Shown here piece by piece: positions 24,968-36,456 of a DNA stretch of 64,000 nucleotides; the stretch's first letter is position 1; each line of letters opens with the position of its first letter. The stretch comes from Sphaerolaimus hirsutus (Eukaryota; Nematoda; Chromadorea; Monhysterida; Sphaerolaimidae), in NCBI GenBank assembly GCA_964036195.1, contig OZ038452.1, positions 25,617,785 through 25,681,784 on the forward strand. Direction: 5' to 3'. A program made the position numbers and the translations under genes. The notes under the pieces were generated by a model. That model worked only from the letters and a program-made list of their open reading frames with translations. It searched no databases and had not been told where the DNA came from.

Positions 24968-25288
24968 CCCACACGCACACACACTAGTTGACAACACAAA
25001 TGTCAACTGGTTCCCATCCCAATTCAAAGCTTGCTGACGAGTAACACCACGCATTTATTGTATACGCTACTTCATGCCAGCCTTGCATTTACATTGCATA
25101 CACCGTGACGATACCGCAAATATGTTTCTCGACACTACAACTATATTTGCAACTTGATTCAACACTTTTGCATTTGAACGCCGTTCGCAAGCATAAATGA
25201 ATTCTTTGAATCGGGAGCAAGCTTTGAATTGGGATCGGAACCAGTTGGCATTTGGTGTCAATGTCAACTATGTATGTGTGTAGGCCAA
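24968..25288. mobile_element. MITE with ACACTAGTTGACA ends
   Basis: Left CACACACACTAGTTGACAAC and an inverted partner ending TGTATGTGTGTAGGCC. Both arms carry CCAGTTGACATTTG-like and CCCAATTCAAAGC blocks shared with 50297-50463, which is therefore the same family. It is non-coding. Confidence 0.7.
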
Positions 25289-25289
25289 T

Positions 25290-26845
25290 TGCGTCGCGTC
25301 AACCTGTGTGCCACATAGACCGCACATTTGGACGCGGGCGAAACTCTACAAACTGTATGCCGCCGGCGATATATATTCCTAATGCATTTTTGCCGAACTT
25401 GGCTGCAACAAATATCGGACAGAGATCGACTACTCAGTAGTCAGTTGCTCAAACAAACAGTTGTCCGGGCGCCAGGTAAATAGATCAATGTCACGGAGAT
25501 TTGTTGCCAGCGTCAATTTGACGTATAGCTAGTCGCCTAGCTCGCCAAAATCAACGAAACTTTCCAAGACGCACCTACACCCGCACTCGGTCACAATATT
25601 TCAACACTTTGGGTCGGAAAGAAGCCCATCGGTCGCACATTTGCGACGGGCGAAACAAATTTGCAAACGAGCCCGTATTTACAATGATGATGCGATGAGC
25701 AAGTTCATTTCCCTCAATCACACTGCGCTAGGGAGACGTCTAGCATAAGTACGGCGCGAGCGCGTCCATCACGCTTATAGCCTCATAAGCGCCGCCGCCG
25801 CGGCGGGCGGCCGCGCGACAGTTGTTTCTTGTCAGCGACGATTTCCCCGCGCCCAGTCGCTGCAAGTGTCAAAATGCAGCAGGTGTAGAGTTGTGCAGTG
25901 CGCACACAGCTGCGTAGCGATGTTCGCCGTTTTGATCTGATCTAAGTCGAGGGCTGGTCGCGATTGTCGGCCAACCGACTTGGTAGATTTTATTCACTTT
26001 TTTTCTTCAAACGCTCGAATTTTGATGTCTGTGTATGCCGTAAGTTTGCTGCGCAAAGCTTCCAATATAAACAAGTGCGACATGATTTACTGGCGTTGTT
26101 TGAACGCGGCAGCCCCGTAGGATTGTGTTCCGGCAGGGCATTGTCGTACATTTTCTTGGGCTACTTGCTATATTTTGGACTACTTTTACACGTATTACAT
26201 GTAATGCTGACAGGGGCCGGCCGTTTCACGTTGACGCCAAAATCCTCTTAAACATTCATATTTATCAAACAAATGGATCTGCTTATTTATGCTCGCAGTC
26301 ACTGCCGAATTTCCTGTTTTGTGACCAAAAAGAACCTGGACACCATACTATTTTTACATGGTTGAACAAATTGAAATTTTGAAGCAACCACCCAACCCCT
26401 CCCAGCATCCCTGAATTTTGCAATGTAATGAAATAATAGGATATATGATAAAATCTTATGTGCTAATTTATTTCAGACCCCTTTACCACAATTGTGTCAA
26501 AGGTCAGTGTTCTATCCAAATAAATTTGAATGTCAGAAACCAGAATCAATGAATATCATTTGTTTTCATTTTACACTGTTTTCTTGTAATAGAATGGTAA
26601 ACCTCCAACATAAGGTATTTCTTTTTTGGTGTAAGGCTTTGTGTTTCTTTTAGAGCAGCATGTGTAAATTATGTCGGCAGAGTGCCAGAACACAAAAATA
26701 TGATAGATGGACATGAATGTTTAGTGTTCAAAAGGATTATTAAAAGACACCATTTATTTTCATATTGTGTTTCATTTGTATTGATGCTCTGGTCGTAAAA
26801 TGTTGATGAAGTGTCTATGTCATTAAAAAAAAGAACTACCTAATT
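25290..26845. other. No gene recognised; CpG-rich block then AT-rich DNA
   Basis: About 25540-25960 is GC- and CpG-rich with (GCC)n/(GCG)n runs and could be a promoter region, but no adjoining exon could be identified. An open frame at 25964-26251 has no homology I recognise. The remainder is AT-rich and featureless. Confidence 0.4.
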
Positions 26846-27349
26846 TTCTCAAAATACCCCCCCTCAAAATACCCCCCTCAAAATACCCCCCTAAAAATAC
26901 CCGCCCTCAAAATACCCCCCCCCCTCAAAATACCCCCCTCAAGATACCCCCCTAAAAATACCCACCCTCAAAATACCCCCAATTGAGTGTAAAGATACTG
27001 TAAATGACAAAAGTTGCAGTTTGTGACCCAGGCAATGCAGAAAACACGTTAAAAATTATGACTGTGTTATGTTACAACAGGGTTTATACCAGCTAAACTC
27101 GGCGGACATGAAACGAATCAGTGATTCGGCCCTTTGTTACCAATGACGAATGTTTTTTAATTCGAACTTGTATGGACGGATTCCATTCGGTTCACGATAA
27201 ATTTGATTCAATCCGACTTTTTATGCGAGATTGATGTGAATTTGATAGACAAATCGTTATAGAAAGTCGGATTGTTAGGTCTTAGGTAAGATCTTATCGT
27301 CGCAGTCCCGACAAATTCATTCAAAAAATTACGTATGAACTTACCGCTG

Positions 27350-27592
27350 TGTCCAAGTTACTGTTGCGTTTTATACGAACAAAGTAAAAGACGCATGATT
27401 TCCGTTCGCGTCAACGATAATGACTGCAGAATGCAATTAAGTCAACACAAGTGTCAACTCGTGTGTGGGCTGCCATTAGCGACCAATTGTGGTCGCTTAA
27501 TCGCATTCCGCAGTCATTTTTGTTGCCGCTGACGGAAATCCTGCGTCTTTCATACTTGGTAACATTCTCGCAAACGGTAACTTGGACGTGTG
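27350..27592. mobile_element. Nested palindromic MITE
   Basis: The outer arms GTCCAAGTTACTGTTGCG and its inverse (CGCAAACGGTAACTTGGAC) enclose a second pair (AAAGACGCATGATTTCCG / CGGAAATCCTGCGTCTTT). Inside that is a piece with CACTTGTGTTGAC and GTGTGTGGGCTGCC, resembling the ends of the 6363-7692 element. Nothing is coding. Confidence 0.6.
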
Positions 27593-27934
27593 ACAACTAA
27601 GAATATACGCAGTTGTACGAAAATTCCTTAGACCATTGACTTCTATAATGTCCGTCGAGTTTACATACTTATATAAATCTATAGACTCTTATACATGGTG
27701 GTTATTGTCGCATTTTTCTGTGTCTGCATCTGTTACAGACAACAAAAAGTACTGGGAATTCAATAAAATTCTGGTGAAATAATACTCCCCTCAAAATACA
27801 CCCCTCAAAATTTCCACTATGATAAAACTCCCTGGGGGTATTTCCTGGAAATATAGCATGTTCAATTGAAAAATGTGTAAAAAAATTGTCAAGCTAACTC
27901 ACAGCGACACAACACTATTTTTGTAGCCAAACAG

Positions 27935-28155
27935 GGGCCAGTTCCGCAAGTGGAGAAGTGAAAGTGCAAATGGAAAAAGCGAAGTGAAATGGCAAGGAAA
28001 TTGGCAAAAGCGAAGTAAAATGGCAAGTCAAGTTAAAACCAAATGTGCCATTTCACTTCTCACTTCTCATTTTACTTGGCTTTTGCCAATTTACTTGCCA
28101 TTCCACTTCGCTTTTGCTGTTTGAGCTTTCACTTCTCCACTTGCAGAACTGGCAC
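27935..28155. mobile_element. CWG-flanked element, GGGCCAGTTCC type
   Basis: Left GGGCCAGTTCCGCAAGTGG; right is the reverse complement of GTGCCAGTTCTGCAAGTGG. CAG lies at 27932-27934 and 28156-28158. The arms are degenerate AGAAGTGAAA and GGCAAAAGCGAAGT units. The termini are clearly related to GTGCCAGTCCC, tying this to the elements that form introns in the SLC6 and patched-domain genes. Its right end supplies an AG, but its left end starts GG, so it cannot act alone as an intron on the plus strand. Confidence 0.75.
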
Positions 28156-28158
28156 CAG

Positions 28159-28236
28159 AGCAGCCGACCGGGAACTTTTGGAACAACCAAATAGTTTCGC
28201 GGGAGGCACACAGCAGTCGGTGCAAGAATGTGCACG
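28159..28236 (+). CDS. Possible short exon next to a transposon acceptor
   Basis: Directly after the CAG flanking the element at 27935-28155 there is an open frame reading AADRELLEQPNSFAGG followed by TQQSVQECARQ, then a GTATAG or GTATGT donor. The peptide composition looks protein-like and unlike the surroundings. No partner exon is recognised to the left, so this is weakly supported. Confidence 0.2.
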
Positions 28237-28870
28237 ACAAGTATAGGTATGTGTATTGTAGATCACAGATCGGGAGCAAAGTGCAAATGACAGCTGGCGT
28301 GTTTTTGCCGGCTTATTGGCGTTATTGCAGAAGCGCGCCGCTATTGGTAGATATTTACGTATACATCGTGGCCTAGTATTGGCCCTGGTTCCTACTCTGT
28401 GCCAAGGGGTGATACGGTTTGCAGTTGATCAAACATGTCACGTTGTCAATTAGAGTCGTGTATGTATAGTTGGACATGCTCAGGACAGGTCAGTAGTGTG
28501 CCCGCAGACGGTTTGTAAGATCTACCGGTGCTCGTGACACTTATCTGCGATCGATGGCAAGTTTTTACTATTTTCTATGATAATATTTCTTATTTTCATT
28601 GTTTGACTGTCGTTGTTTTTTCAAACACTGCTTTTTAAATAAGAAACTGGTGAAAGTGCTGGAATAACTGTGCAGCTACGTGTGAAGTGATAATTTTTTA
28701 ACGTTTTTACAACTCCGACGGCTCGTGCTATGTCAAAATCTAAAGATGTTTCTTCTATTTGCAGGGTTGAAGGATGCAACATGTCAGTATCATACACACC
28801 ATGCCATGATTAAATTCGGTTTCATTTGCACCGACTGTCAACAGGAATTTCTAGTCTTATTTATATGGAC

Positions 28871-29375
28871 CAGAGTTGTTAAAAGTACCGAACTTTTTTC
28901 AAGTAAACGTAAACGTAAAGTATTTATCGTTTACTCACCCCTGAGTACAGAAAACGTAAAGTAAAACTTTTTTACTTTTACTCATGAGTAAACACGAGTA
29001 AAATACTTTTCGAAAACGTAAAAGTGAGTATTTTTTAGGAATTTTGACCCATTTTTAAACCAAAATCACTTATTTTCGTAAATTTTTGACGATTTGAACC
29101 TTCAAATTCACTAGTTTATGTCTTATGTGCCTGTTTTCAACTATATCTGGCAATTTTCTCCTATTTTTGACTGTTTTTCTCGTTTTTCCCCATCTATTCC
29201 TCGAAAAAGCCTATATAAAGCATATCTGAATTACGTTTTCTGTACTCGAGTACTTTCAGAAAGAATACATAAAGACAAGTGCAGGTACATTTTTCAAAGT
29301 ATACGTAAACGTATTTACTCAGTACTCGAGTATACGTACTTTTTGAGTAAACATAAATACGTTTTAACAACTATG
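28871..29375. mobile_element. hAT-like MITE, CAGAGTTGTTAAAA ends
   Basis: Inverted termini CAGAGTTGTTAAAAGTACC and CGTTTTAACAACTATG, with near-matching flanks (ATATGGAC / ATATGGGA). The interior is degenerate CGTAAA, GAGTAAA and ACTCGAGTACTTT units plus a short unrelated middle. It is non-coding. Confidence 0.7.
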
Positions 29376-29487
29376 ATATGGGACATGTATTTATGCAGAT
29401 TTGCAACGTATGTATTTATTTACATACGGTCAGACCATTACGGTAGGTGCTAGCCACTATCCGATCCAATGTGCAGCAGTCTCCCAT

Positions 29488-30630
29488 TAACGATGGCAAA
29501 AAAAGATTCGAAAATTCGAAAACATTTTTGAATTTTCGAATTTTTTCAGAATTTTCGAATTTTTATTTCACCCCTAGAAAAAACACTTAAAAATCGATTT
29601 ATTTTTCAAAAAATTCGAAAATTCGAAAATTCAAAAATTCGAAAATAGTTTTCGAATTTTTCAGTCAATTCAAGGTAACAAAACAAACTCTTAAATTCAA
29701 TGTGCTATATAAATCGACAATTGATTCACCGCGCGTATGAAAAAGCGAAACGTAACAAAAAAAACGTTGAAATGTCATCTGCGGTGGAAGAGGCGGACAT
29801 CGACACATCCGTTTTTTATACTGTATTTCCTCGAAATATCCCCCCTCGAAATACCCCCTCAAAATTTACACTATGAATTTATAAACCCCCTCGAAATACC
29901 CCCCTCCCCTCCCCAATTTGGTGTGTGTGTTAGTCTATAGAGTCTTATAAATGGCAGTTTTTGTTGACATCTGTGTTACTTACAAAGAACAATTTAGTAC
30001 TGGGATTTTGAAAAATTTCTGGCAAAATAATAACCCCCTTCGAAATACCCACCCTCGTTTAACCCCCCCCCCCCCAAGTTTCTACTCTGAAAAAATAAAC
30101 CGGGGGGGGGGGGCAGCCAGCAGGGGGGTTAATTCAAGGAATTACGGTAATTGATACCAATTTTTGTTATGCCAAGATTTTATTTGATGCCAATTTTTCA
30201 ATTGTTCTTTTTATTGCCTTTGCTGTGTTGGTGAATAAAATGTGCCAATGTGTGTATTAAATGCAGCAAGCAAGAAGCAGCACACTGGTTTGCATAACTC
30301 CTTCCACCATTTTTAATGCTAAATTATGGTAAAAATACGGCTATAAAAACTGAGCAGAACATGAAGACAACATGAAGCACAGTCCAAATTCTGGGTTTTA
30401 AGCTCAAGATTCAATATTTTGCCAAAAAAATTCGAAAATTATTTGAAAAAATTCGAAAACTAGCTAAAAAAAATCGAAAATTGCCAAAAAAGATTCGAAA
30501 ATTCGAAATTCGAAAATTAAATTCGAAATTCGAAAATTATTTTGAAGAAAAATTCGAAAATTCGAAAATTCATTTCAGAAAAAACACTTAAAAATTTAAA
30601 TACTTTTTTTTCGACTGTTTGCCATCGTTA
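29488..30630. mobile_element. hAT-like MITE with TTCGAAAA interior and nested insert
   Basis: Ends TAACGATGGCAAAAAAAG and TTTGCCATCGTTA are inverted. An exact 8-bp duplication TCTCCCAT occupies 29480-29487 and 30631-30638. The arms are degenerate TTCGAAAATTCG units. A TA-flanked G-tract element (29819-30149) is inserted inside. No coding sequence. Confidence 0.85.
29819..30149. mobile_element. TA-flanked MITE nested in hAT-like element
   Basis: TACTGTATTTCCTCGAA to CAAGGAATTACGGTA, with C and G tracts inside each end. Its position inside 29488-30630 shows that it arrived after the host element. Confidence 0.65.
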
Positions 30631-30884
30631 TCTCCCATACAGAAACCGACGGCTAAGTCTCTGGAAAAAGTGTTAAAATTTATGACTGTTTTTTTGCTAG
30701 AATGACTTTTCAAATTTCGAATTTTTTCTTAAAAATAGTTTTCGAATTTAAGAGTTTTTTCGACTTAATTATGTATGTCGGTCTGTATGTTGTAGTGCCA
30801 GGCCAGTGCTATATTGCCATGTATGTAAGGTAAATTTTAGGTTGTGGGTCATGTCTACGTTGCATGAATGAATAGTCCACGTTT

Positions 30885-31763
30885 TAGGGTTGGGGAACCG
30901 AACCGACCCGAACCGAACCGAACCGAGAACCGAGCACTATTTTGGAACCGAGAACCGAGAACCGGAACCGAGCTTGAGAACCGAACCGGAACCGAGAACC
31001 GGCACTTATACCCGGAACCGATCTAAATACCCGAAAGAACCAAAATTTTCTAGGAATCTTAAAGTTTTTAAACAGCGTTTTGTCAACACCTACATCTAAA
31101 CCTTTAAACAGCAGCTGAACATCTTGGTGCGTGTTCAGAATTGCAAAATTCATCTGTTTGCAAAATGATTGCGCGGGAGCGTGTAATTTCACATATACTC
31201 CAGCGACATTACACCTTACAATGAAATCTACCACATCCCACCTTAATAAAAGAACAAACATAAGAAAAATTTCATCATATTTATCAAATTGCTTTGATAA
31301 ATGATGAAATTTTTATGTATGTTCGTTTATTCGGATGGGATATAGTAGATTTCCTTGTAAGGTGTAATGTCGCTGCAGTATACACATTATCACTGGTAGT
31401 AGTTTTCATTGGATTTGTGGCAGTTTTAACCGTAGTTGGCATAAGTGATTTATGTTTGTACTTAAAATAATACGCGTACTCACTCGCGTACTACATAAAT
31501 ACATTTACGTTTCCTCCAGAAAAAAATACCAGTAATCATTTACTCGTGTACTTTTTGATACCCGATACCCGGTTATTTTATTACCCGGAACCGAAATTTT
31601 GATCATTTTAGAACCGAAAGAACCGAACCGGAACCGAGTTTAAGAACCGAACCGAGAACCGGAACCGAAAATTTTCAGGAACCGAGAACCGATACCCGAA
31701 CCGAAATCTTTTGGAACCGAGAACCGAGAACCGGAACCGAAAATTCTGAAATTCCCAACCCTA
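30885..31763. mobile_element. hAT-like MITE with GAACC pentamer interior
   Basis: Ends TAGGGTTGGGGAACCG and TTCCCAACCCTA are inverted, with the exact 8-bp duplication CCACGTTT at 30877-30884 and 31764-31771. The arms consist of degenerate GAACC and GAGAACCGG repeats. A separate palindrome (about 31201-31376, arms containing GCGACATTACACCTTA) lies in the centre. Frames read through the pentamers are artefacts. Confidence 0.85.
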
Positions 31764-31771
31764 CCACGTTT

Positions 31772-34700
31772 TGTGGGGGCTGGTTTTTTGGTGTTTTCAA
31801 AACATTTTACGTCATATAGCGTAAAATTGTGCTGACTTACCTAATCGACATCCCCAGAAAGCACAGGCCATTCTTGTTGGCTTAACTTTCGCTCCGTGAC
31901 AAATTTCAGGGCCATACTGTCATTTATCCGTTCTATTGTTATGTTATTAATTTTACAGCTTTATTTATGATTGTATGATTTATAATTTTATGATATGTCA
32001 TAATGCAAAATCCACGTCCCTTACGGTTTGAAATACGGTGAATCTGATACTCGAGCTATATTTATTTTACCCCGGGACTGCAATGTAACGCAGTGAAGCA
32101 ATTACAAACATCGGTTTCACGGCGCAATTTCGTAGTAAATTTACCCATTTAGTTGCAGCTTTTGAGCACGTGGGCCGCCGCCACCACAAATCGCCTAAAT
32201 GGCAGATGGGAAAAGTTGCGATTTACGTTCAATTCGATTTAACGGTGCATATGGCCCACGCGGTGCTTACAATCCACAATATTATATACCATATTTATTC
32301 CAATAAAAGAGCGCCGTTCAATTTTTTGTCAACTTTCTACCTGCCGTTCTATTGCAGGTGCCCTTCTATTGGAGCTATGCCGTTGTATTAGAAGAAATAC
32401 GGTAATACGAAGCGTGGCGGGGGGCGATTGTCCCTCTTCCGCACTTTCACGGAGGGCTAGTGGTTTTGCGTGCGCGAGCACGTCAATTGGTAGCGCGGCA
32501 CTCAAAGTGAGCGCGTGCACGCCGTACAAACGTTTCTATAGCCTGGCTGCCGCCTCTGATTGAGCGAGTGACAAAATCGGATAACGGGATTATAAAGCAT
32601 TTCATTGTGAGAGTTCTGCGAACATAATAGTAGCTTAGTACCTACCAGAGTTGCGAAAGTGTATTTACACTTACCCGAAATACCCGGGTAAATGGGTATT
32701 TATATTTGCACTTACACGTACACTTTCATAAAATACCCATACACTTTTTTTACACTTTCCTGGGCAAAATACCCGGGTACAGAAAGTGTATTTTTTTCTT
32801 TCAGATGGCTCTGTTTTATGCTTTTGAGAAAGCATAAAATAGGGTCATGTACAAAAAATGCATTGAATGTAGAAAATATGGCAAATGTACAAACTAGCCT
32901 TTGATCTATATACAACCTTTGATCAGTACTCATGGTATTCTACAGTTTCATCATATTTTTGTAAAAAGGACAAGATCAATGGAAGTTCACCAACTGGACA
33001 CACAGTCAACTTTTGCATTGACATTTGCTGCATGTCCATTCTTGCATTTAAAAAGTGTGTATCGCATTACTTAATCAGTAAAATATCCACACTGAAAAAC
33101 TGCCATTATTAGGTAACTTCATACCGCTACAGTATTTGTTACAGTCTGAAATGTTTCATAAAAGGCTGTAAAAAGTGAAATAATGCATGAAAATGATAAA
33201 TAAATTTATCTAAAGGTGAGAACAGCGGTGCTTTCTAGTGCTCAACAGTGAGAGCGCTTTCTAACAAAAATTTACACTTACACTTTTTTACACTTTCCTA
33301 GGTATTTTTAAAATACCTTACACTTTTGGTATCCATACTCAAAATTTGGAAAGTGCATTTACACTTACACTTACACTTTCCAAAAATACCGGTATTTTAA
33401 CAACTCTGACCTACCGTATTTCTTCGAAATTCACCCAGGTCAGAGCGAGCTCATGAACCCCCCCCCCTCGAAATACGCCGAAATGAGTGTAAAGATAATG
33501 TAATTGCCAAAAACTACAGTTTGTGCGTGATCTGTGTAATGAAGGATTACACACGTTAAAACGATTACTGAATTACGTTAAGACAGGGCTTATACCAACT
33601 ATTTACATATATAAGCCTACAGATGCTACAGATTTAATACATGTCTGTTATTGTTTTCATTTTTCTACGCCTCACGTTACAAACAACGAATAAGTACTGG
33701 GAGTTAAAAAACATCTGGTGAAATAATAAACACCCCTCGAAACATCCCCCCACCTCGAATCACCCCCTCAAAAAACCCCAGTGGGTATTTCGAGGAAATA
33801 CGGTAATTTAGGAGTGCGTGCGGCACTAATAACTTGATGGGGAGGTGTGGAATGGAGACATCACGCATGGGACCGAACATTCATTTCTGGCGAGGAGATT
33901 CTTTGTGTCCACGCACGCTAGTGCATCGTCGAAATCTGGGAAACTCAGTAGTTGACACTGTTCTTTCTGGTAAACTCAAATACCGTATTTCCTAGAAAAA
34001 TACCCTCTAAACACCCCCTCAAAATGTCCATTAAGAATTGCTAACCCCCCCCCCCTCGAAATACCCCCCCCCCCATTGAGTGTAAAGAGAACGTAAATCA
34101 TAAAAGCTGCGGTCTGTGATCCGGGCAATGCAAAACACACGTTAAAACAATGATTGTGTTACATTAGAACAGGGTTTATAAACCCCCGAAGGGTAATTCG
34201 AGGAAATACGGAATGTAAAGAATGTGTGAGTTTCCCCGATTTCGGTGGCGTACTACTGCGTAACTCTGGCAGCGTATAGTTTAAGATACCATATGTATTT
34301 CTTCCCAGTTAGGACCCGTGACATGTAAACCCGGTGCTCATGTAGCGCTACCCGGTGCTCACGGACGTAGCCAAGATTTTTGGGCGGGGGGGAGGGGGCT
34401 TGTATACGGAGCCCGGTGAACGGGGGCCCATTTGTAGGCGTCGCGGCATGGCGTGATTGGAATTGGTGTTGGCGTCAATGTTAATCGTTTACTACAGAAG
34501 AACTAAATGTATGACAATGGGCATGAAATAGCGGTATTTACACTACTGAAACGTAAATTACTATAAGAGAGTGTGAGGTGCAGAAATGGGTGTACGTTGT
34601 ACCTGGGTTTACATGAGCACCAGGCCTACATGAGCAGCGGCACAAAGCCATTTCCTCCACACATGCCCAGAGGATTTATTTTGCGCCAGCATAATTTGGG

Positions 34701-36456
34701 GTGGGTTCATTTAGAGCTAAAATATTTCGGAAGATTTTTCATGTAAATATATGAAAATTCATGTACTTCCCAGTTCTCATGTCACTTGTTACTTCTCATT
34801 TCACTTCTCGCTTCTCATTTTACTTCTCACTTCTAAAATGTTTTCTACATCTCCACTCGCGTTATTGATCACAGTGGAACTAGGTAATCGGGTTCACTAC
34901 ATTTATTTAAATATGTACATGGCTACACATTGAAAAAAATGCTAGGGAGAAAATGCTGATTATCACAGCAGAGTTGTTAAAAGTACCAACTTTCTTCAAC
35001 GTGTTATTATGTAAACATAAAGTATTTTATGTACTCGAGGGCTTTCAAAAAGTGTATGTGAAAGTGAGAACATTTGCTTTTTCCGAGGAAAGATAAATGT
35101 ATCATTACACATCAGTATCAGTATCAGTATCAGATAAATGTAAAGTAAACGTAAATATATTTTTTAACAACTATGTTTATAGCACCTGTTTCAATTTACT
35201 AAAAAAAATATTTACAAAATTGTTCAACCAACTAGTTTTACTATAAATACTATCAAAGCCATTAATATTAAAATAAGTGCGTCTCAAAGGTTAATTATTT
35301 ACATTGTCTGGACAAGCACGACTAAAAAAATTTCTACGTAGATTCAAGTAAACATTATCCTTAATTAAGGGTGCACAATGCCATGCAAATATACCGACTG
35401 TATTTTCTCGAAATACCCCCAGGGGGTTATTAAGTCATAATGCAAATTTTGAGGGGATTAAACGAGGGGATATTACGCAAGGGGTCTGATATTCCGCAAG
35501 TATTTTCTTGAACTCCCAGTACTTATTTGTTGTTTGTAAGAGTCGATTTACTTCTATAAGTATGTACCATATTTCCTCGAATAATAAACCCCCATGAATT
35601 GACCCCCCTCGAAATACCCGTCTTAAATGATTGGCATGGTTGCATTCAGGTACACTAGGGAATTTTGAGTGGGTGTATTTCGAGGGGGGTGGGGTTATTT
35701 CAAGGAAATACGGTATACATCATTCTTAGAAGTGACCGTTTCTTATTTACATTGCAGGCGATTAACCTAATCTATATAAAACCATTGCATTTTTACTGCG
35801 ACTGGTCTATAAAGGACTCTCCGGTAACACCTCAGCCATTCGAAGTGTCATTCGCTTGATGAATCGTTTCAAGAATCTTTAGTCTGCCCGTAATTTACGA
35901 AGCAGTGCGCCGCCCGGAGGTGATTTTAGCTCATTTTCACCGGCTTTTTTTGTGATTTCAGTGTGGATCAATGGAGGAAACCTGTCTGATGATGGCAGAG
36001 AAACATATTTACGAAAAAGTGTATCAATTTTTGAGTTCTGTTATCGCAAAATATTCTTTCATGGAAAATAAAATTGTAATTATATCTTCTGTTGAAAATT
36101 TAACACAGCGTTTGTTGAATTTTCCATGAGATGTTCAGCTGCACATATACCTAGGAATTAATGTAAATATTGAATTACAATAGGTATTTTGTTTTTCCTC
36201 CAAAATACAGAAACCCATTTTTGAAAACCTCAAAAACACCCGAAAATCACAATCGTTCTTGAAAACTATTCCACGAAATTTGAAGCTTTGAAGCTATAAA
36301 AAATCGAAGTATAATCACTCACACTTATTGACACACTAATTTCACCATCATTATATGCGATTAGATCCACCAAAAGCGTTCCCGCCGGGCACACAGGCAT
36401 AAGCATAGTTGCAGTCGCAGCGCCGGTAGCACAGCCAGAGCTAAACTAGCGGCAGC
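31772..36456. repeat. Repeat-rich region upstream of the SLC6 gene
   Basis: The region holds a 118-bp TA-flanked element (32287-32404); a GAGTTGCGAAAG/AACAACTCT element with ACACTTAC and GAAAGTGTA units (32649-33409); G-tract elements at 33412-33805, 33981-34213 and 35567-35715; and a GAGTTGTT element at 34969-35176. From about 35720 to 36456 the sequence is unique-looking and probably includes the promoter and 5' UTR of the transporter gene, but no TATA box or initiator can be placed with confidence. Confidence 0.55.

Noticed and set aside
28725..28790. Short frame starting ATGTCAAAATC with a Cys/His pattern (CRVEGCNMS, TPCHD)
   Set aside because: Resembles the start of a zinc-finger-like motif but stops after 27 codons, with no further exon found; chance is the simpler explanation.
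22959..30149. CCCCTCGAAATA arrays as simple satellite or telomeric repeats
   Set aside because: They always sit at inverted CCGTATT ends next to TA, so they are transposon arms, not satellites.
30884..31261. Open frames on both strands rich in Arg/Thr/Glu
   Set aside because: Produced by GAACC pentamers; the stretch lies wholly inside an element with an exact target duplication.
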